DNA of 64,000 nt, from contig JACPOB010000018.1 of the NCBI GenBank assembly GCA_016185145.1, positions 90,288 to 154,287 of the forward strand, read 5' to 3'. The notes beneath the pieces are model-generated. The model made no database searches. It saw only the letters and a program-made list of their open reading frames with translations, and had not been told where the DNA came from. A program made the translations under genes and the position numbers. Position 1 is the stretch's first letter. Every line of letters begins with the position of its first letter. Source of the stretch: Rhodospirillales bacterium. GTDB lineage: Bacteria > Pseudomonadota > Alphaproteobacteria > Reyranellales > Reyranellaceae. Shown piece after piece: positions 26,801 through 34,088 of this stretch.

Positions 26801-28704
26801 TTCAGCGACGATGCCGCGGCCTGCAAGGTTCCGCCATTTATCACGAGCGCCCCGGTCCCGAGCGCAGAATTGCTGCCGACAGCCAAGACGCCCGAATTGA
26901 GTGTTGTGCCGCCGGAATAGGTGTTGATCCCGCTCAGCGTCATCGTCCCGGCGCCGGACTTGACCAGCGCGCCCGAGCCACTGACGACACCCGAAAATAT
27001 CGTGCTCGTGTTGTCGCCGCCGGCGGTCAGGGTGCCCGTGGGGAAGTTGCCCAGGACAACGCTGCCGGCACCGGCCAGTGATCCAATGGTCTGGTTGAAA
27101 CTGTTGAGAGCCAGCGTGGCTCCGGAGGAGACTGTCACCGCACTGTTGGCCGAAAAGCTGTTCGCCGCACCCGGTTGCAGAAGGCCAGCACTGACAGTGG
27201 TGGCACCACTGTAGGTGTTGGCGCCAGAGAGCGTCATCGCGCCGGTACCGGACTTGGTCAGTCTGCCGGTGCCGCTAATGCTGCCCGAGTAGGTCGTGCT
27301 TGTGTTGTTGCCGCCGGTGGTCAGGGTGCCCGCGACGAGTGTTACGTTGCCGGCGCCAGCCAGTGAGCCGATGGCCTGGTCGGCGTGGAGGGCCAGCGTG
27401 GCGCCAGAAGCGATCGTCGTTGCACTGTTCTGCCCTAAGACGTTCAGCAGGTTTGCCTGCAGCGTACCGGCGTTAACGGTGGTGGCCCCTGTGTAGCTAT
27501 TTGACCCGGAGAGGGTCATCGTGCCGGTGCCGGTCTTGGTCAACCCGCCTGAGCCGCTGATGACACTTCCCAGGATCGTGCTCGTGTTGTCACCACCAGT
27601 GGTCAGCGTGGCCGAGCCCAAGGTGATGCTTCCGCCCACCCCGGCCAACGAGCCAACGGTCTGGTTGTTGCCGTTGAGGTCCAGCGTGCCGAAGGCGCCG
27701 ACCGTCACCGCACTGTTCGCCCCGAAGACGTTTGCCGCTCCCGCCTGCAGCGTGCCACGGTTAACGGTCGTGGCGCCGCTGTAGGTGTTGGCGCCGGAGA
27801 GCTCCATCGTGCCGGTACCGGTCTTGGTCAACCCGCCCGTGCCGCTGATGGTGCCCCCGAAGCCCCCGCTGGTGTTGTCGCCTCCAGTGGTTAGCGTGCC
27901 CGAGCCCAGGCTGACGGTGCCGGCGCCAGCCAGTGAGGCTATCGTCTGGTTGAAGTTGTTGAGGTTGAGCGCGGCCCCACTGACCACCATGACCGCACTG
28001 GCTGAAGAAAACGAGTTGGCACTGCCGGCTTGCAAGGTGCCGGAGGCGACGGTGGTGGCACCGGAATAGGTGTTGGCGCCAGAGAGCGTCACGGTGCCTT
28101 GGGTGAAAGCCCCGCCGGTGCCGTGCAGAGACGCACTGACCGACGTGCCGTTAAGAAGAAAGCCGCCCGCGGTGGTGAGCGTGCCGCCGAGCACCGACGC
28201 ACCGATGATGGTGATACCGAAGTTACCATTCGTGATGCTGGTGCCAGAGCCGGCGATCGTGCCCCCTTCAAGCGATACCGAGCCGGCAACGTTCAAGGCG
28301 GAGCCACCCATGACGCTACCGCCGAGCATGGTCAGATTGCCGCCGACGGCCACGGTGCCGGCGCCAGTGATCGTGCCGGCGGAAAGGGTCAGCCCGTTTG
28401 TGACTGTCAGGGTCTGGTTGTTGAGAGTGAGCGTGCTGCCCGTCCCATCCATGTTCAGGGCCGCGGCTGCGCTGGCCGCGCTCAGAGTCGGCTGGTTGCC
28501 GCCGCCCGACAGGAATACCGAGTTTGCGGCAGTGGGAGCACTATTGGTGTTCCAGTTGGCCCCGTTGGACCAATCGGTGCTGGCGCTGCCATCCCATACG
28601 ACGTTCTGGCCGCTCGCGGGCCCGGAAAACGTTGCAGCCGTAAGGGCCGTGCCAAGCATCAACGCTGCGCGAACACCACCAGGTCCGCATCGTTCACGGC
28701 GCAT
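20890..28704 (-). CDS. very large autotransporter with PATR-type passenger repeats (2604 aa)
   Basis: A type V-secreted surface protein. The signal peptide is near MRRERCGPGGVRAALMLGTA. The passenger carries about 19 copies of the autotransporter-associated beta-strand repeat, of the form GANTYSGATTVNAGTLQ, predicting a long beta-helix. A central part (about codons 690-1010) is different, built of short Asn/Thr/Gly-rich stacks. The last 280 residues form the beta-barrel, starting after the CDVAACDGASPFSVWGSALG segment and ending in LRLSW with the terminal aromatic residue. ATG 28704 is preferred over GTG 28728 because GGGGGAA lies 9 nt upstream. It is divergent from a LuxR-type regulator. Probably an adhesin or aggregation factor; no protease triad is visible. 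Confidence 0.92.
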   Translation of the reverse strand: MRRERCGPGGVRAALMLGTALTAATFSGPASGQNVVWDGSASTDWSNGANWNTNSAPTAANSVFLSGGGNQPTLSAASAAAALNMDGTGSTLTLNNQTLTVTNGLTLSAGTITGAGTVAVGGNLTMLGGSVMGGSALNVAGSVSLEGGTIAGSGTSITNGNFGITIIGASVLGGTLTTAGGFLLNGTSVSASLHGTGGAFTQGTVTLSGANTYSGATTVASGTLQAGSANSFSSASAVMVVSGAALNLNNFNQTIASLAGAGTVSLGSGTLTTGGDNTSGGFGGTISGTGGLTKTGTGTMELSGANTYSGATTVNRGTLQAGAANVFGANSAVTVGAFGTLDLNGNNQTVGSLAGVGGSITLGSATLTTGGDNTSTILGSVISGSGGLTKTGTGTMTLSGSNSYTGATTVNAGTLQANLLNVLGQNSATTIASGATLALHADQAIGSLAGAGNVTLVAGTLTTGGNNTSTTYSGSISGTGRLTKSGTGAMTLSGANTYSGATTVSAGLLQPGAANSFSANSAVTVSSGATLALNSFNQTIGSLAGAGSVVLGNFPTGTLTAGGDNTSTIFSGVVSGSGALVKSGAGTMTLSGINTYSGGTTLNSGVLAVGSNSALGTGALVINGGTLQAAASSLNLSNNITLNATGTIDTQANALTLSGNISGAGGLTKTGSGTLTLSGIYNGSAIAIGGGALVNQGIVNAAISNAAVAGTVTNSSGATFNGNITANTGTINNAGTWAGDVVNGGSFSNSGTLSSATVSNASTFTTSGTVTTTGGFTNTASGTVNASGGSINGSVTNAAATATFNITGAVTGNSTFANAGTLAISGNYSGLTTITNSGAVTTAASGTLAGVNFTQSAGTTTNSGTMTLSGALAINGGAFTSNAGASFSAATGSNAATVTNSGAITTTGGFTNTAGGTTNNAGTWSGTVSNTGTFNQTAGTIGAFTNNAGGTLNFSGGTMASLVSSGSVNISGGTITGALAVNGGTFSLNGTSLTVGSLAGAGNVTLGSGTLTAGGDNTSTTFSGTVSGSGEFAKSGTGTMMLSGANTYSGATTVNAGTLVAGAANVFGSNSAVTVASGAILALNNFNQTVGSLAGAGNVTLGTLGAATLTAGGDNTSTTFSGTISGTGGLTKSGTGTMTLSGANFYSGATTVNAGTLQAGGSNAFGSNSAVTVASGATLTLNNFTLTVGSLAGAGNVTLGSGTLAVGGNNASTAFSGAVSGTGGLLKFGTSTLTMSGSNTYSGGTNVQAGTLQAGAANSFSANSDTAVGAGATLDLNNFSQTVGSLSGAGNVILGSGTLTASGNNSSTFSGVASGPGGLTKSGTGTLTLTGANSYTGGTTVSAGTLQGTTTSLQGNIANNASVVFNQAGSGAYAGSMSGSGGVTVQGGGAVTFSGTNTYTGGTTVSGGTLAGTTSSLQGNIANNAAVTFDQSTNGTYAGVMSGSGSLTKAGNGTVTLTGANTHTGGTTISGGILQVGNGGTTGSITGNVLNNGTLAFNRSDTVTFGGTISGGGALDKLGSGTLILTADNTYSGTTTIAAGMLQIGNGGTMGSIAGNVLNNGILAFNRSDDIVFAGDIDGSGAIAYMGPGTVTLTGNNTNTGGTVLAGGTVEAGSDQALGAAGATLTFAGGTLQATASFTVGRPVSLITGGGTIDTAGNALTVSGNITGAGGLTKTGAGTLILSGANTYTGGTTVSGGVLQGNSTSLQGDIVNNAAVVFDQATNGTYAGAMSGIGGLTKSGAGMLILSGANGYTGGTTVSAGVLQGDTASIQGDILNNAAVVFDQATTGIYAGAMSGTGGLTKSGAGMLILSGANSYAGGTTVTGGLINFAAGNNLGTGAIVLNGGGLQWATGNTADISSRLAPFGVNGGTFDTNGNNVTLASAIGGAGGLTKAGAGTLSLGAVNTYTGATTINTGVLQLLSGATIGSGPLVINGGTFDNGGNNLTVESLSGSGGSLVLSGGSVTASNSGDTTLATSLSGTGALIKQGSGTLTLTGNNSYTGGTTVSGGILAGTTSTLQGNIVNNATVAFDQTTNGTYAGAISGSGSVTIQGGGLVNFTGTNTYSGPTAVNGGTLAVNGSIAGNVTVNSGGALGGNGMIFGTVTSGGIVAPGNSIGTLNINGNFVQGAGGTYQVEVNAQGQGDRINVAGTATINGGTVQVVAATGTYATRTTYTILNATGGVSGAYSGVTGNYAFLTPSLSYDPNNVFLTLALQGSTPFSGFGGNTANQRAVGSALDQSYAGATGDFATVIGALANLSTTQASPAMNAISGQQYADFGSVNVASNALFMNAVGQQMALARGGKGSGQRQALAEACDVAACDGASPFSVWGSALGGLGSVQGDGNSSTLTYNFGGAAAGIDYRLSPSVLLGVSTAYTSGTQWVDSFQGKGWSNSVSVAAYASFTQWGAYIDALAGYAYSNNQLQRQISIPGLQPRTANGSTGVNQFLAQVEAGYAFGIYAPAAATLTPFARFQTSSVNQAAFSEWGANSLNLNVQQQTTTSVRTTLGADIAAAIALGDTHTLDLGLRLGWLHEYASTARPITSAFAGAPTASFTVYGATPQRDAAVIGFSAMTTVAAGTQLYLRYDGELGSGNDNHALTAGLRLSW

Positions 28705-28757
28705 ATCGAACGATTCCCCCAAATCCACCCAGCGACGGCATCGGCCCGCTTCCGGCT
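28674..28757. repeat. autotransporter leader region, source copy of a duplicated segment
   Basis: This segment contains the autotransporter ribosome-binding site, ATG and first codons. A diverged copy lies at 30255-30338, sharing blocks such as CAGGTCCGCATCGTT and CGGCGCATATCGAAC with small indels. Confidence 0.75.
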
Positions 28758-28810
28758 CCCGATAATCCGCGCCAAGCGTACGTGAAAATCCGGGAAGGGC
28801 AGGGCTCTCC

Positions 28811-28824
28811 GTCTCGCGCGAGAC
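28811..28824. promoter_or_regulatory. perfect 14-bp palindrome in the autotransporter/LuxR divergent promoter
   Basis: GTCTCGCGCGAGAC is an exact palindrome, about 110 nt upstream of both the autotransporter and the regulator start codons. It is a candidate regulator site; this is inferred only from position and symmetry. Confidence 0.4.
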
Positions 28825-28854
28825 GCTAGGCTGGCGAGCGAGAATCCGTCTTCA

Positions 28855-28871
28855 CCCAATTGGGGGACAAA
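28855..28871 (+). promoter_or_regulatory. operator-like motif CCCAATTGGGGGACAAA upstream of the LuxR-type gene
   Basis: A perfect palindrome CCCAATTGGG is extended by GGACAAA. The 12-mer TTGGGGGACAAA recurs exactly at 31288-31299, again with a palindromic core. It lies about 65 nt before the regulator start codon. Confidence 0.5.
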
Positions 28872-28934
28872 CTACTCAAACTTGCATTTGATTTTTGCCA
28901 TTCGCCTCGCTGACGGCTATGAGGAGTCGCCATC

Positions 28935-30035
28935 ATGGATCGCGATTTGCTCATCCAGCAGATCTACGACGCTGCGGCGATGCCGGAGTTGTGGCCGGCT
29001 GCGCTGGAAGGCTTCGGCCGCACCGTCGGCACACCCGCGGTCGCCTTGCTCACCCGACGAAGCGATTCCTGGATCGGCAGCACCTGCTCGATGGACATGG
29101 CCTCATCGCTCCCGGTCTATCTGCAAAGCGACGTCCCGACCCGCACACAGACAACGGCACGCCTGCTCGCCGCCGACCGGGCGGGTTTCGTCGCGAGCGA
29201 TGACGTCTACACGCCGGACGAGTGGGAGCTCGACCCTTTCCGCCGCGAATGGGGCAAGGCATGGGGCTGGGATCGCGCGGCGGCGACGGCTATCCAGATC
29301 CCCAGTGGCGATTTCGTGGTGGTCCACGCCCAGCGACGCGACGGCGAGCCGGGCTTCAATGCCCGCGACGTGGCCACGCTCGACTCCTTTCGACCCCACC
29401 TCGCCCGCGCCGGCTTCCTGGCGGGGCGCTGGCGATTGCAGCGGCTGCGGGCGGCGGCCGAGGCACTGGCCCTGGTCGGCCTCCCCGCCGCCGTGCTCGA
29501 CCGCGACGCGCGGGTGCTGGCGGCCAATTCGCTGATCGAGGAAGCGAAGGGTCATGTCCGTTGGCTGCCACGCGATCGCCTGGCGCTTGCCGATCCGCCC
29601 GCCAATCAGATGCTGCTACAGGCGCTCGCCGGATTGTTCGATCCCTCGCAACCGGCCGTGAACTCGTTCGCATCACGCTCCAGGACAGGCGCCGCGGTGA
29701 TCCATGTCGTGCCGACGACAGGACACGCGCGCGAGATCTTCGATGGCGGCCTGGCGATCGTCGTCCTGACGCCGGTCACGGCGCCGGACGCGCCCGACCT
29801 GACTCTGATCCGCGCGTTGTTCGATCTCTCGGCCAGCGAGGCGCGCGTCGCCCGTGGCCTGACACGTGGCCGCACTGTCGAGCAGATCGCGGAGGATGCC
29901 GGCGTAACCCGCGAGACAGTACGTTCCCAGGTCAAGGCCGTGATGGCCAAGACCGGAACATCGCGACAGGCCGAGATCGCCGCCTTGCTGGCAGGTCTGC
30001 CCCGGCTACCGGCCGGGGAGGACGATGAGGCCTAG
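28935..30035 (+). CDS. LuxR-type helix-turn-helix transcriptional regulator (366 aa)
   Basis: A one-component regulator with an N-terminal PAS-like sensing half (about residues 1-230, including ALVGLPAAVLDRDARVLAAN) and a C-terminal LuxR-type DNA-binding domain at about 296-356: LSASEARVARGLTRGRTVEQ, then AEDAGVTRETVRSQVKAVMA. It is not a quorum-sensing LuxR: no autoinducer-domain residues are recognisable. ATG 28935 follows GAGGAGTCG. It is divergent from the autotransporter and likely controls it. A broken paralogue lies at 31371-32463. Its stop overlaps that of a convergent nrdB remnant. Confidence 0.88.
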   Translation: MDRDLLIQQIYDAAAMPELWPAALEGFGRTVGTPAVALLTRRSDSWIGSTCSMDMASSLPVYLQSDVPTRTQTTARLLAADRAGFVASDDVYTPDEWELDPFRREWGKAWGWDRAAATAIQIPSGDFVVVHAQRRDGEPGFNARDVATLDSFRPHLARAGFLAGRWRLQRLRAAAEALALVGLPAAVLDRDARVLAANSLIEEAKGHVRWLPRDRLALADPPANQMLLQALAGLFDPSQPAVNSFASRSRTGAAVIHVVPTTGHAREIFDGGLAIVVLTPVTAPDAPDLTLIRALFDLSASEARVARGLTRGRTVEQIAEDAGVTRETVRSQVKAVMAKTGTSRQAEIAALLAGLPRLPAGEDDEA

Positions 30036-30254
30036 TCTGGCCAGCCGAATGCCTCTTCCCAGGTGCCGCGTGTCGAGGCTTTGGAGTACTCCGCCGCGCG
30101 GTTCTCGAAGAAGTCGGTGTGCTCGATGGCGTCCGGCATCTGGTCAATCCACGGCAGCGGGTTCTTGGCGTCGCTGCGGTAGATGGGCTGCAGGCCGATC
30201 TGGGTGAGCCGTCGGCCGGCGATATAGCGGATGTAGCGCCTGACATGTGCGCAG
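30032..30254 (-). pseudogene. nrdB: 3' remnant of class Ia ribonucleotide reductase beta subunit gene (nrdB)
   Basis: Reading the minus strand back from TAG 30034, the frame gives RRYIRYIAGRRLTQIGL, then KNPLPWIDQMPDAIEHTDFF and ENRAAEYSKASTRGTWEEAF. This is the C-terminus of NrdB, including the tail that docks into the alpha subunit. About 73 codons remain; the radical-harbouring core is missing. Upstream it is fused to a copy of the autotransporter leader. An intact nrdB is expected elsewhere. It is a rearrangement scar. Confidence 0.82.
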
Positions 30255-30338
30255 ACACCATCAGGTCCGCATCGTTACGGCGCATATCGAACAGATTCCT
30301 CCAAATTACCGAGCGTCGCTATCGGGCCTGCTTCCCGT
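30255..30338. repeat. diverged second copy of the autotransporter leader region
   Basis: About 84 nt align with 28674-28757 and carry the same start-codon context (GGCGCATATCGAAC), but with a 1-nt deletion within the first codons that breaks the reading frame. It abuts the nrdB remnant. It suggests a lost second autotransporter or a recombination between leader sequences. Confidence 0.75.
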
Positions 30339-30374
30339 CCCGGTGCAGACTACCCTCGCGGTCTGAATTGCCGA

Positions 30375-31118
30375 CTACTGTCGCTTCAGCAGACCGCTGT
30401 TCGTCTGGAAACTGCTGGTCGAATTGAACGCGATCTCTCCGGGACTACGCAGAATAAACTCACTCGTGAACCGTCCGTCGCTGGCAACTACTCTGTCGCC
30501 CGCAAACTTGCCCGACATCCGGTAAAGGCCTCCCCCAATCGAGGTGGCGCCGCCGGAAGCGCTCCACTTTCCTACGATCAGAATGACGTCGACAGCGTCG
30601 GGATCCTGCGGTTGCCCGAAGACAGCCGCGGCACATGCCAGCGCCATGTTTCCCACCCAGGCACCCGCGAAGGCTGCCAGTTTCGGAGGCGCACCAGGTT
30701 CCGGAGGAACCAGGGTGTAGGTTGTGCTGCGGCCGCAGGCCTTCAGCGTTTTCGCCTGGGCACCGGCCGGCAACGGCCGCACGACAAAAGGACAATTCGG
30801 CACGCCCGACAAGGCGAGTCGAACGTCCTTGCTCTGGACGTTGCCGGACACCGTGACGTGCCCGACCCCTGCCAGTGGCGACTGATATGCGAGCGTGAAG
30901 TTTCCGTCGGCACCGACAGTTCCTCGCTGTTCCTGCGCCTGCGGCGGTGTGACTGAGATCACGCTGCCGTTTACGCTGATGTTGAATATGCCGCTGCCGG
31001 CGGGACAGGAACTCGGGGCGTTCGGCGCCAAAGCGACACTGCCTTGCCAGGATTGAGCAAAAGCCGAAGAACCCCACAGCATCCCCACGATGCCTATGGC
31101 GACAAGTCGTACGACCAT
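30375..31118 (-). CDS. hypothetical secreted protein (247 aa)
   Basis: I do not recognise the family. A clear signal peptide is present (RLVAIGIVGMLWGSSAFAQ, cleavage near residue 21). The mature part is beta-rich and has two short halves: a first half with a SCPAGSGIFNISVNGSVIS segment that resembles small secreted domains, and a second with GKWSASGGATSIGGGLYRMS. Four cysteines are likely disulphide-bonded. The gene sits in the scarred region between the two LuxR-type sequences and has the GGGGGACAAA motif about 165 nt upstream, so it may belong to the same regulon. Expression is unproven. Confidence 0.65.
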   Translation of the reverse strand: MVVRLVAIGIVGMLWGSSAFAQSWQGSVALAPNAPSSCPAGSGIFNISVNGSVISVTPPQAQEQRGTVGADGNFTLAYQSPLAGVGHVTVSGNVQSKDVRLALSGVPNCPFVVRPLPAGAQAKTLKACGRSTTYTLVPPEPGAPPKLAAFAGAWVGNMALACAAAVFGQPQDPDAVDVILIVGKWSASGGATSIGGGLYRMSGKFAGDRVVASDGRFTSEFILRSPGEIAFNSTSSFQTNSGLLKRQ

Positions 31119-31280
31119 GTTTCACCCTTCAATATTCATCACCGTATCGCCCTTGGCTCGAGGCGGACGACACCTCGAGGGCCCGGTAACCCGCCACGGT
31201 CCTTGTTCACTGGGAGGGCGTCCGTGCAGTGCTCGCGCATCGATTGAGTTCATGGTGCATACACATCCAATGAGCCGCAT

Positions 31281-31300
31281 CCCCCATTTGGGGGACAAAA
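31281..31300 (+). promoter_or_regulatory. operator-like motif, second copy (CCCCCATTTGGGGGACAAAA)
   Basis: The core CCCCCA / TGGGGG is symmetric around TT and is followed by the same GGACAAA tail as at 28855-28871. It lies upstream of the hypothetical secreted gene (start 31118). Confidence 0.5.
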
Positions 31301-31370
31301 GACTTGGCCGACAAGGATGAGGCCAGAGCGACTTGGCGATGCTCTTGTGTAGTGTCGTGACGGTGAGCGT

Positions 31371-32463
31371 TTAGGACTCAGTCCATAGCTTTGGCAGGCC
31401 AGCCAGCAGCGCGGCGACTTCGGCCTGGCGTGCCGTCCCGGTCTTGGCCATCACGGCCTTCACCTGCGAACGAACGGTTTCGCGCGTTACGCCGCTGCTC
31501 TCTGCGATCTGATCGATCGTCTGGCCGCGCGTAAGGCTGCGCGCGACTCGCGCCTCGCCGGGTGACAGATCGAAAAGCGCACGAATTACTTGAGCATTAG
31601 GCGCATCGGGCGCCGTCACTGGCGTAACGACGAGGACCGCGAGGCCTCCCTCAAAGAGGTCGCGCGACCGCCCCGAGGTGGGCACAACATGAATGATCGC
31701 AGCATCCGATTCGGTTACGCGTGATGCGAAGGATTGCACAGCCCCATTCGAGGGCTCGAAAAGTCCGGATAGCGCATTCTAGAGCAAACTCTGAGCATGC
31801 ACATCGACGAGGCCGATCCGGCCGCGCGCCAGCCAGCGAACATGAGTCATCGCCTCCATAAGTCGGTTGGTGGCCAGCACCCGGCCGTTACGGTCGAGCA
31901 CGGCAGCCGGCAATCCCACGAGAGCTAGCGCCTCGGTTGCCGCATTCAAACGCTGCAGGCGCCAGCGGGCCGCCAGCAGGCCGGCGCGGGCCAGGTGCGG
32001 GCGGAAGGAATCAAGCGCCGCGATGCTGCGTCTGTCGAAAGCCGGCTCGGCCTCTCGGCGTTGGACGTGCACGACCAGGGAATCGCCGGACGGGATCTGG
32101 ATGGCGGTTGCGGCCCCGTGATTCCAGCCCCACTCCGACCCCATTTCCTCCGGAACGGTTCCTCTTCCCACTCCCGCTCGGAGAAGAGATCGAGATTGCT
32201 GAGGAAGCCACACCAGTCCCAGCAGCCGCGCGGTGGTCTGAGATCTGGCGACGATGTCGGTGGAGAGATACCGGAGAAAGTCGTGCTCCATCGGCTTGCT
32301 CACCGCGTAGCCGGACCGGGCGTCGCTGCGCCGTGTGAGCAGGACAATGCCGGGTGTGTCGACCGAACGGCCGATTCGTTCCAGGATCGCCGGCCATCGC
32401 TCCGGAAAGGCCGCGGCCTCGTAGATGTCCTGAAATCAGTGCTTCGCGATCGATCCTAGCCAT
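31371..32463 (-). pseudogene. disrupted paralogue of the LuxR-type regulator
   Basis: Pieces align along the whole length of the regulator at 28935. The N-terminal part reads DIYEAAAFPERWPAILERIG after a 1-nt insertion near 32436 following the ATG at 32463. A middle shift near 32145-32215 leaves SEREWEEEPFRRKWG out of frame. A stop codon at 31779-31781 splits the sensor half from the helix-turn-helix half, which remains readable (SPGEARVARSLTRGQTIDQI). The C-terminal half begins only at an internal GTG. At least three lesions make function very unlikely, although the DNA-binding piece (122 codons) might still be made. Confidence 0.85.
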
Positions 32464-32544
32464 TAGCCCCATTGAACTGATCCTGCAGACGGCGATTGCT
32501 GCCATGGAACATGACGCCGTCGCGCAGGCGTCCCCTCCCCGCCA

Positions 32545-33531
32545 TTATTCGAGACGAATGTTCGCCGCCTTAACGACGGGCCGCCAGCGCTCGATCTCGG
32601 CGGCGATGTGGGTGCCGAGCGCCTCGGGCGGCGCGAGAACCGGTGCCCCGCCCTCTTTCTCGAGTCGCGCCTTCACGTCGGCCGACGCCAGCGCCTTGTT
32701 GATCTCCTCGTTCAGCCGCGCGGCGATGACGGGATCGATGCCGGCCGGACCGGTGATGCCGTACCACTGGTCGGCCTCGAACCCCGCGACGCCCGACTCG
32801 GCGATGGTCGGCAGCTCGGGAAACGCGTCCGACCGGCGGGCGCTGGAGACGGCCAGCGCGCGCAGGCGTCCCTGCTTGGCGAGCGGCATCACCACCGGCG
32901 CGCCGGTGAAGCCCATCTGCAGCTGACCGCCCAAAAGGTCGGCGACGAACGGCGCGGTGCCCTTGTAGGGGACGTGCAGGAAGTCCGTGCCGGTGGCGTA
33001 GGCGAAGTAGGCCGAGGCGAGATGCGATGCGCTCGCCGTGCCGCCGGTGCCGTAGGCGAGGGAGCCGGGCCTCGCCTTGGCAAGGGCCACCAGATCCTGC
33101 ACCGAGCCGGCCGCGAGCGAAGGATTGACGGTGAGCACGTTGGGCACGTTCGCGACGTAGGCCAGCGGCGTCCAGCCTTTGACGGGATCGTAGCTGTGCC
33201 TGGGATAGACCAGCGGATTGATGGCGAGCGTGCCGATATGGCCCATCAGCATCGTCAGCCCATCGGGCTCGGAGCGGGCCACCGTCTCGCAGCCGATCGT
33301 GCCGCCGCCGCCCGGCCTGTTCTCGACCACGCAGCTCTGGCCGAACGCGACCTGCAGCTTGGCCGCGATCTCGCGCGCCAGGATGTCGGTCGTGCCGCCC
33401 GGCGTGAACGGCACGACCAGGCGAAGCGGCTTGGCGGGAAAGCTTTGGGCCCGCGCCGCCGCCGTGACGATCACGGCGCCCGTTGCGCATGCCGCGCCTG
33501 CGGCGCCGACGAGCAGGCGGCGGCGACGCAT
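32545..33531 (-). CDS. Bug-family (TctC-like) periplasmic substrate-binding protein (328 aa)
   Basis: An extracytoplasmic binding protein of the tripartite tricarboxylate transporter family. The signal peptide is RRRRLLVGAAGAACATGAVI, possibly twin-arginine. The mature protein begins FPAKPLRLVVPFTPGGTTDI, the Bug hallmark, with later MGHIGTLAINP and PLAKQGRLRALAVSS blocks. ATG 33531 overlaps the stop of the VOC gene by 1 nt (TGATG). No TctA/TctB membrane partners are nearby, as is usual for orphan Bug proteins. The ligand is probably a carboxylate; the ring-processing neighbours point to an aromatic acid. Confidence 0.92.
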   Translation of the reverse strand: MRRRRLLVGAAGAACATGAVIVTAAARAQSFPAKPLRLVVPFTPGGTTDILAREIAAKLQVAFGQSCVVENRPGGGGTIGCETVARSEPDGLTMLMGHIGTLAINPLVYPRHSYDPVKGWTPLAYVANVPNVLTVNPSLAAGSVQDLVALAKARPGSLAYGTGGTASASHLASAYFAYATGTDFLHVPYKGTAPFVADLLGGQLQMGFTGAPVVMPLAKQGRLRALAVSSARRSDAFPELPTIAESGVAGFEADQWYGITGPAGIDPVIAARLNEEINKALASADVKARLEKEGGAPVLAPPEALGTHIAAEIERWRPVVKAANIRLE

Positions 33532-34088
33532 CACGCCCGATCGGTGCCGGCGCCGATGCGATCGATGAGAGCCTTGTCGTGCAGCGTCGTATCCTGGCCC
33601 GGCGGGGCGATGCGGACGGCGTCTTCCAGGCTCATCGTCTGGCGCCACTCCTCCTCCGGCCGCGAGCGGCCGTCATAGCCGATCTGGTCGACGCCCCAGT
33701 AGAGCTCGAGATGATGACCGTCGGGATCCAGGAACTCGACGGAGACCTGGCAGCCGGCACGGCGGCGGCCCTCGAACACGATCCTGGCGCCATATTTCTG
33801 CAGATGATCGCGGGCGCGGAAGACCTCGTCGAGCGTCGCGAGCTCGAAGGCAAGGTGATGCAGCGTGCGCTTGGCGTCGGCGGCCGGAGGCGCCCCGCCG
33901 ATCAGCGCCAGGCAATGATGATCGCCGTTGCAGCGCAGGAAGACCATGCCGCCCGGCATCTTGTTGCTGCCGTAGATGTCGGAGATCCTGAAGCCCAGCA
34001 CCTCGGTATAGAAGCGCTTCGACGCTTCGAGATCCGTGACGTTGATCACGGCGTGGCCGATCTTCTGGACGGCGAAGGGCGGGTTCAT
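33531..34088 (-). CDS. VOC family (glyoxalase/extradiol dioxygenase-like) protein (185 aa)
   Basis: A metal-dependent vicinal-oxygen-chelate protein. It starts IGHAVINVTDLEASKRFYTE, giving the first metal His, then a LHHLAFELATLDEVFRARDH segment with a second His, and VEFLDPDGHHLELYWG with the metal Glu. Length is that of a single two-module domain plus a short C-terminal tail. The start overlaps the isomerase stop by 4 nt (ATGA). With HCCA isomerase and a Bug protein it suggests aromatic ring cleavage or lyase chemistry. Confidence 0.88.
   Translation of the reverse strand: MNPPFAVQKIGHAVINVTDLEASKRFYTEVLGFRISDIYGSNKMPGGMVFLRCNGDHHCLALIGGAPPAADAKRTLHHLAFELATLDEVFRARDHLQKYGARIVFEGRRRAGCQVSVEFLDPDGHHLELYWGVDQIGYDGRSRPEEEWRQTMSLEDAVRIAPPGQDTTLHDKALIDRIGAGTDRA

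Noticed and set aside
22500..28000. CRISPR-like periodic repeats
   Set aside because: The periodicity comes from codon-level repeats of the passenger domain; unit length and spacing vary, there are no unique spacers and no cas genes.
22316..28765. A series of plus-strand open frames (Val/Pro/Leu-rich) across the autotransporter
   Set aside because: They are mirror images of the Gly/Thr/Asn-rich repeat codons and have no independent start signals.
31371..31739. A free-standing 122-residue helix-turn-helix protein
   Set aside because: It is continuous with the upstream regulator frame apart from a stop codon and starts only at an internal GTG without a ribosome-binding site; it is treated as part of the pseudogene.
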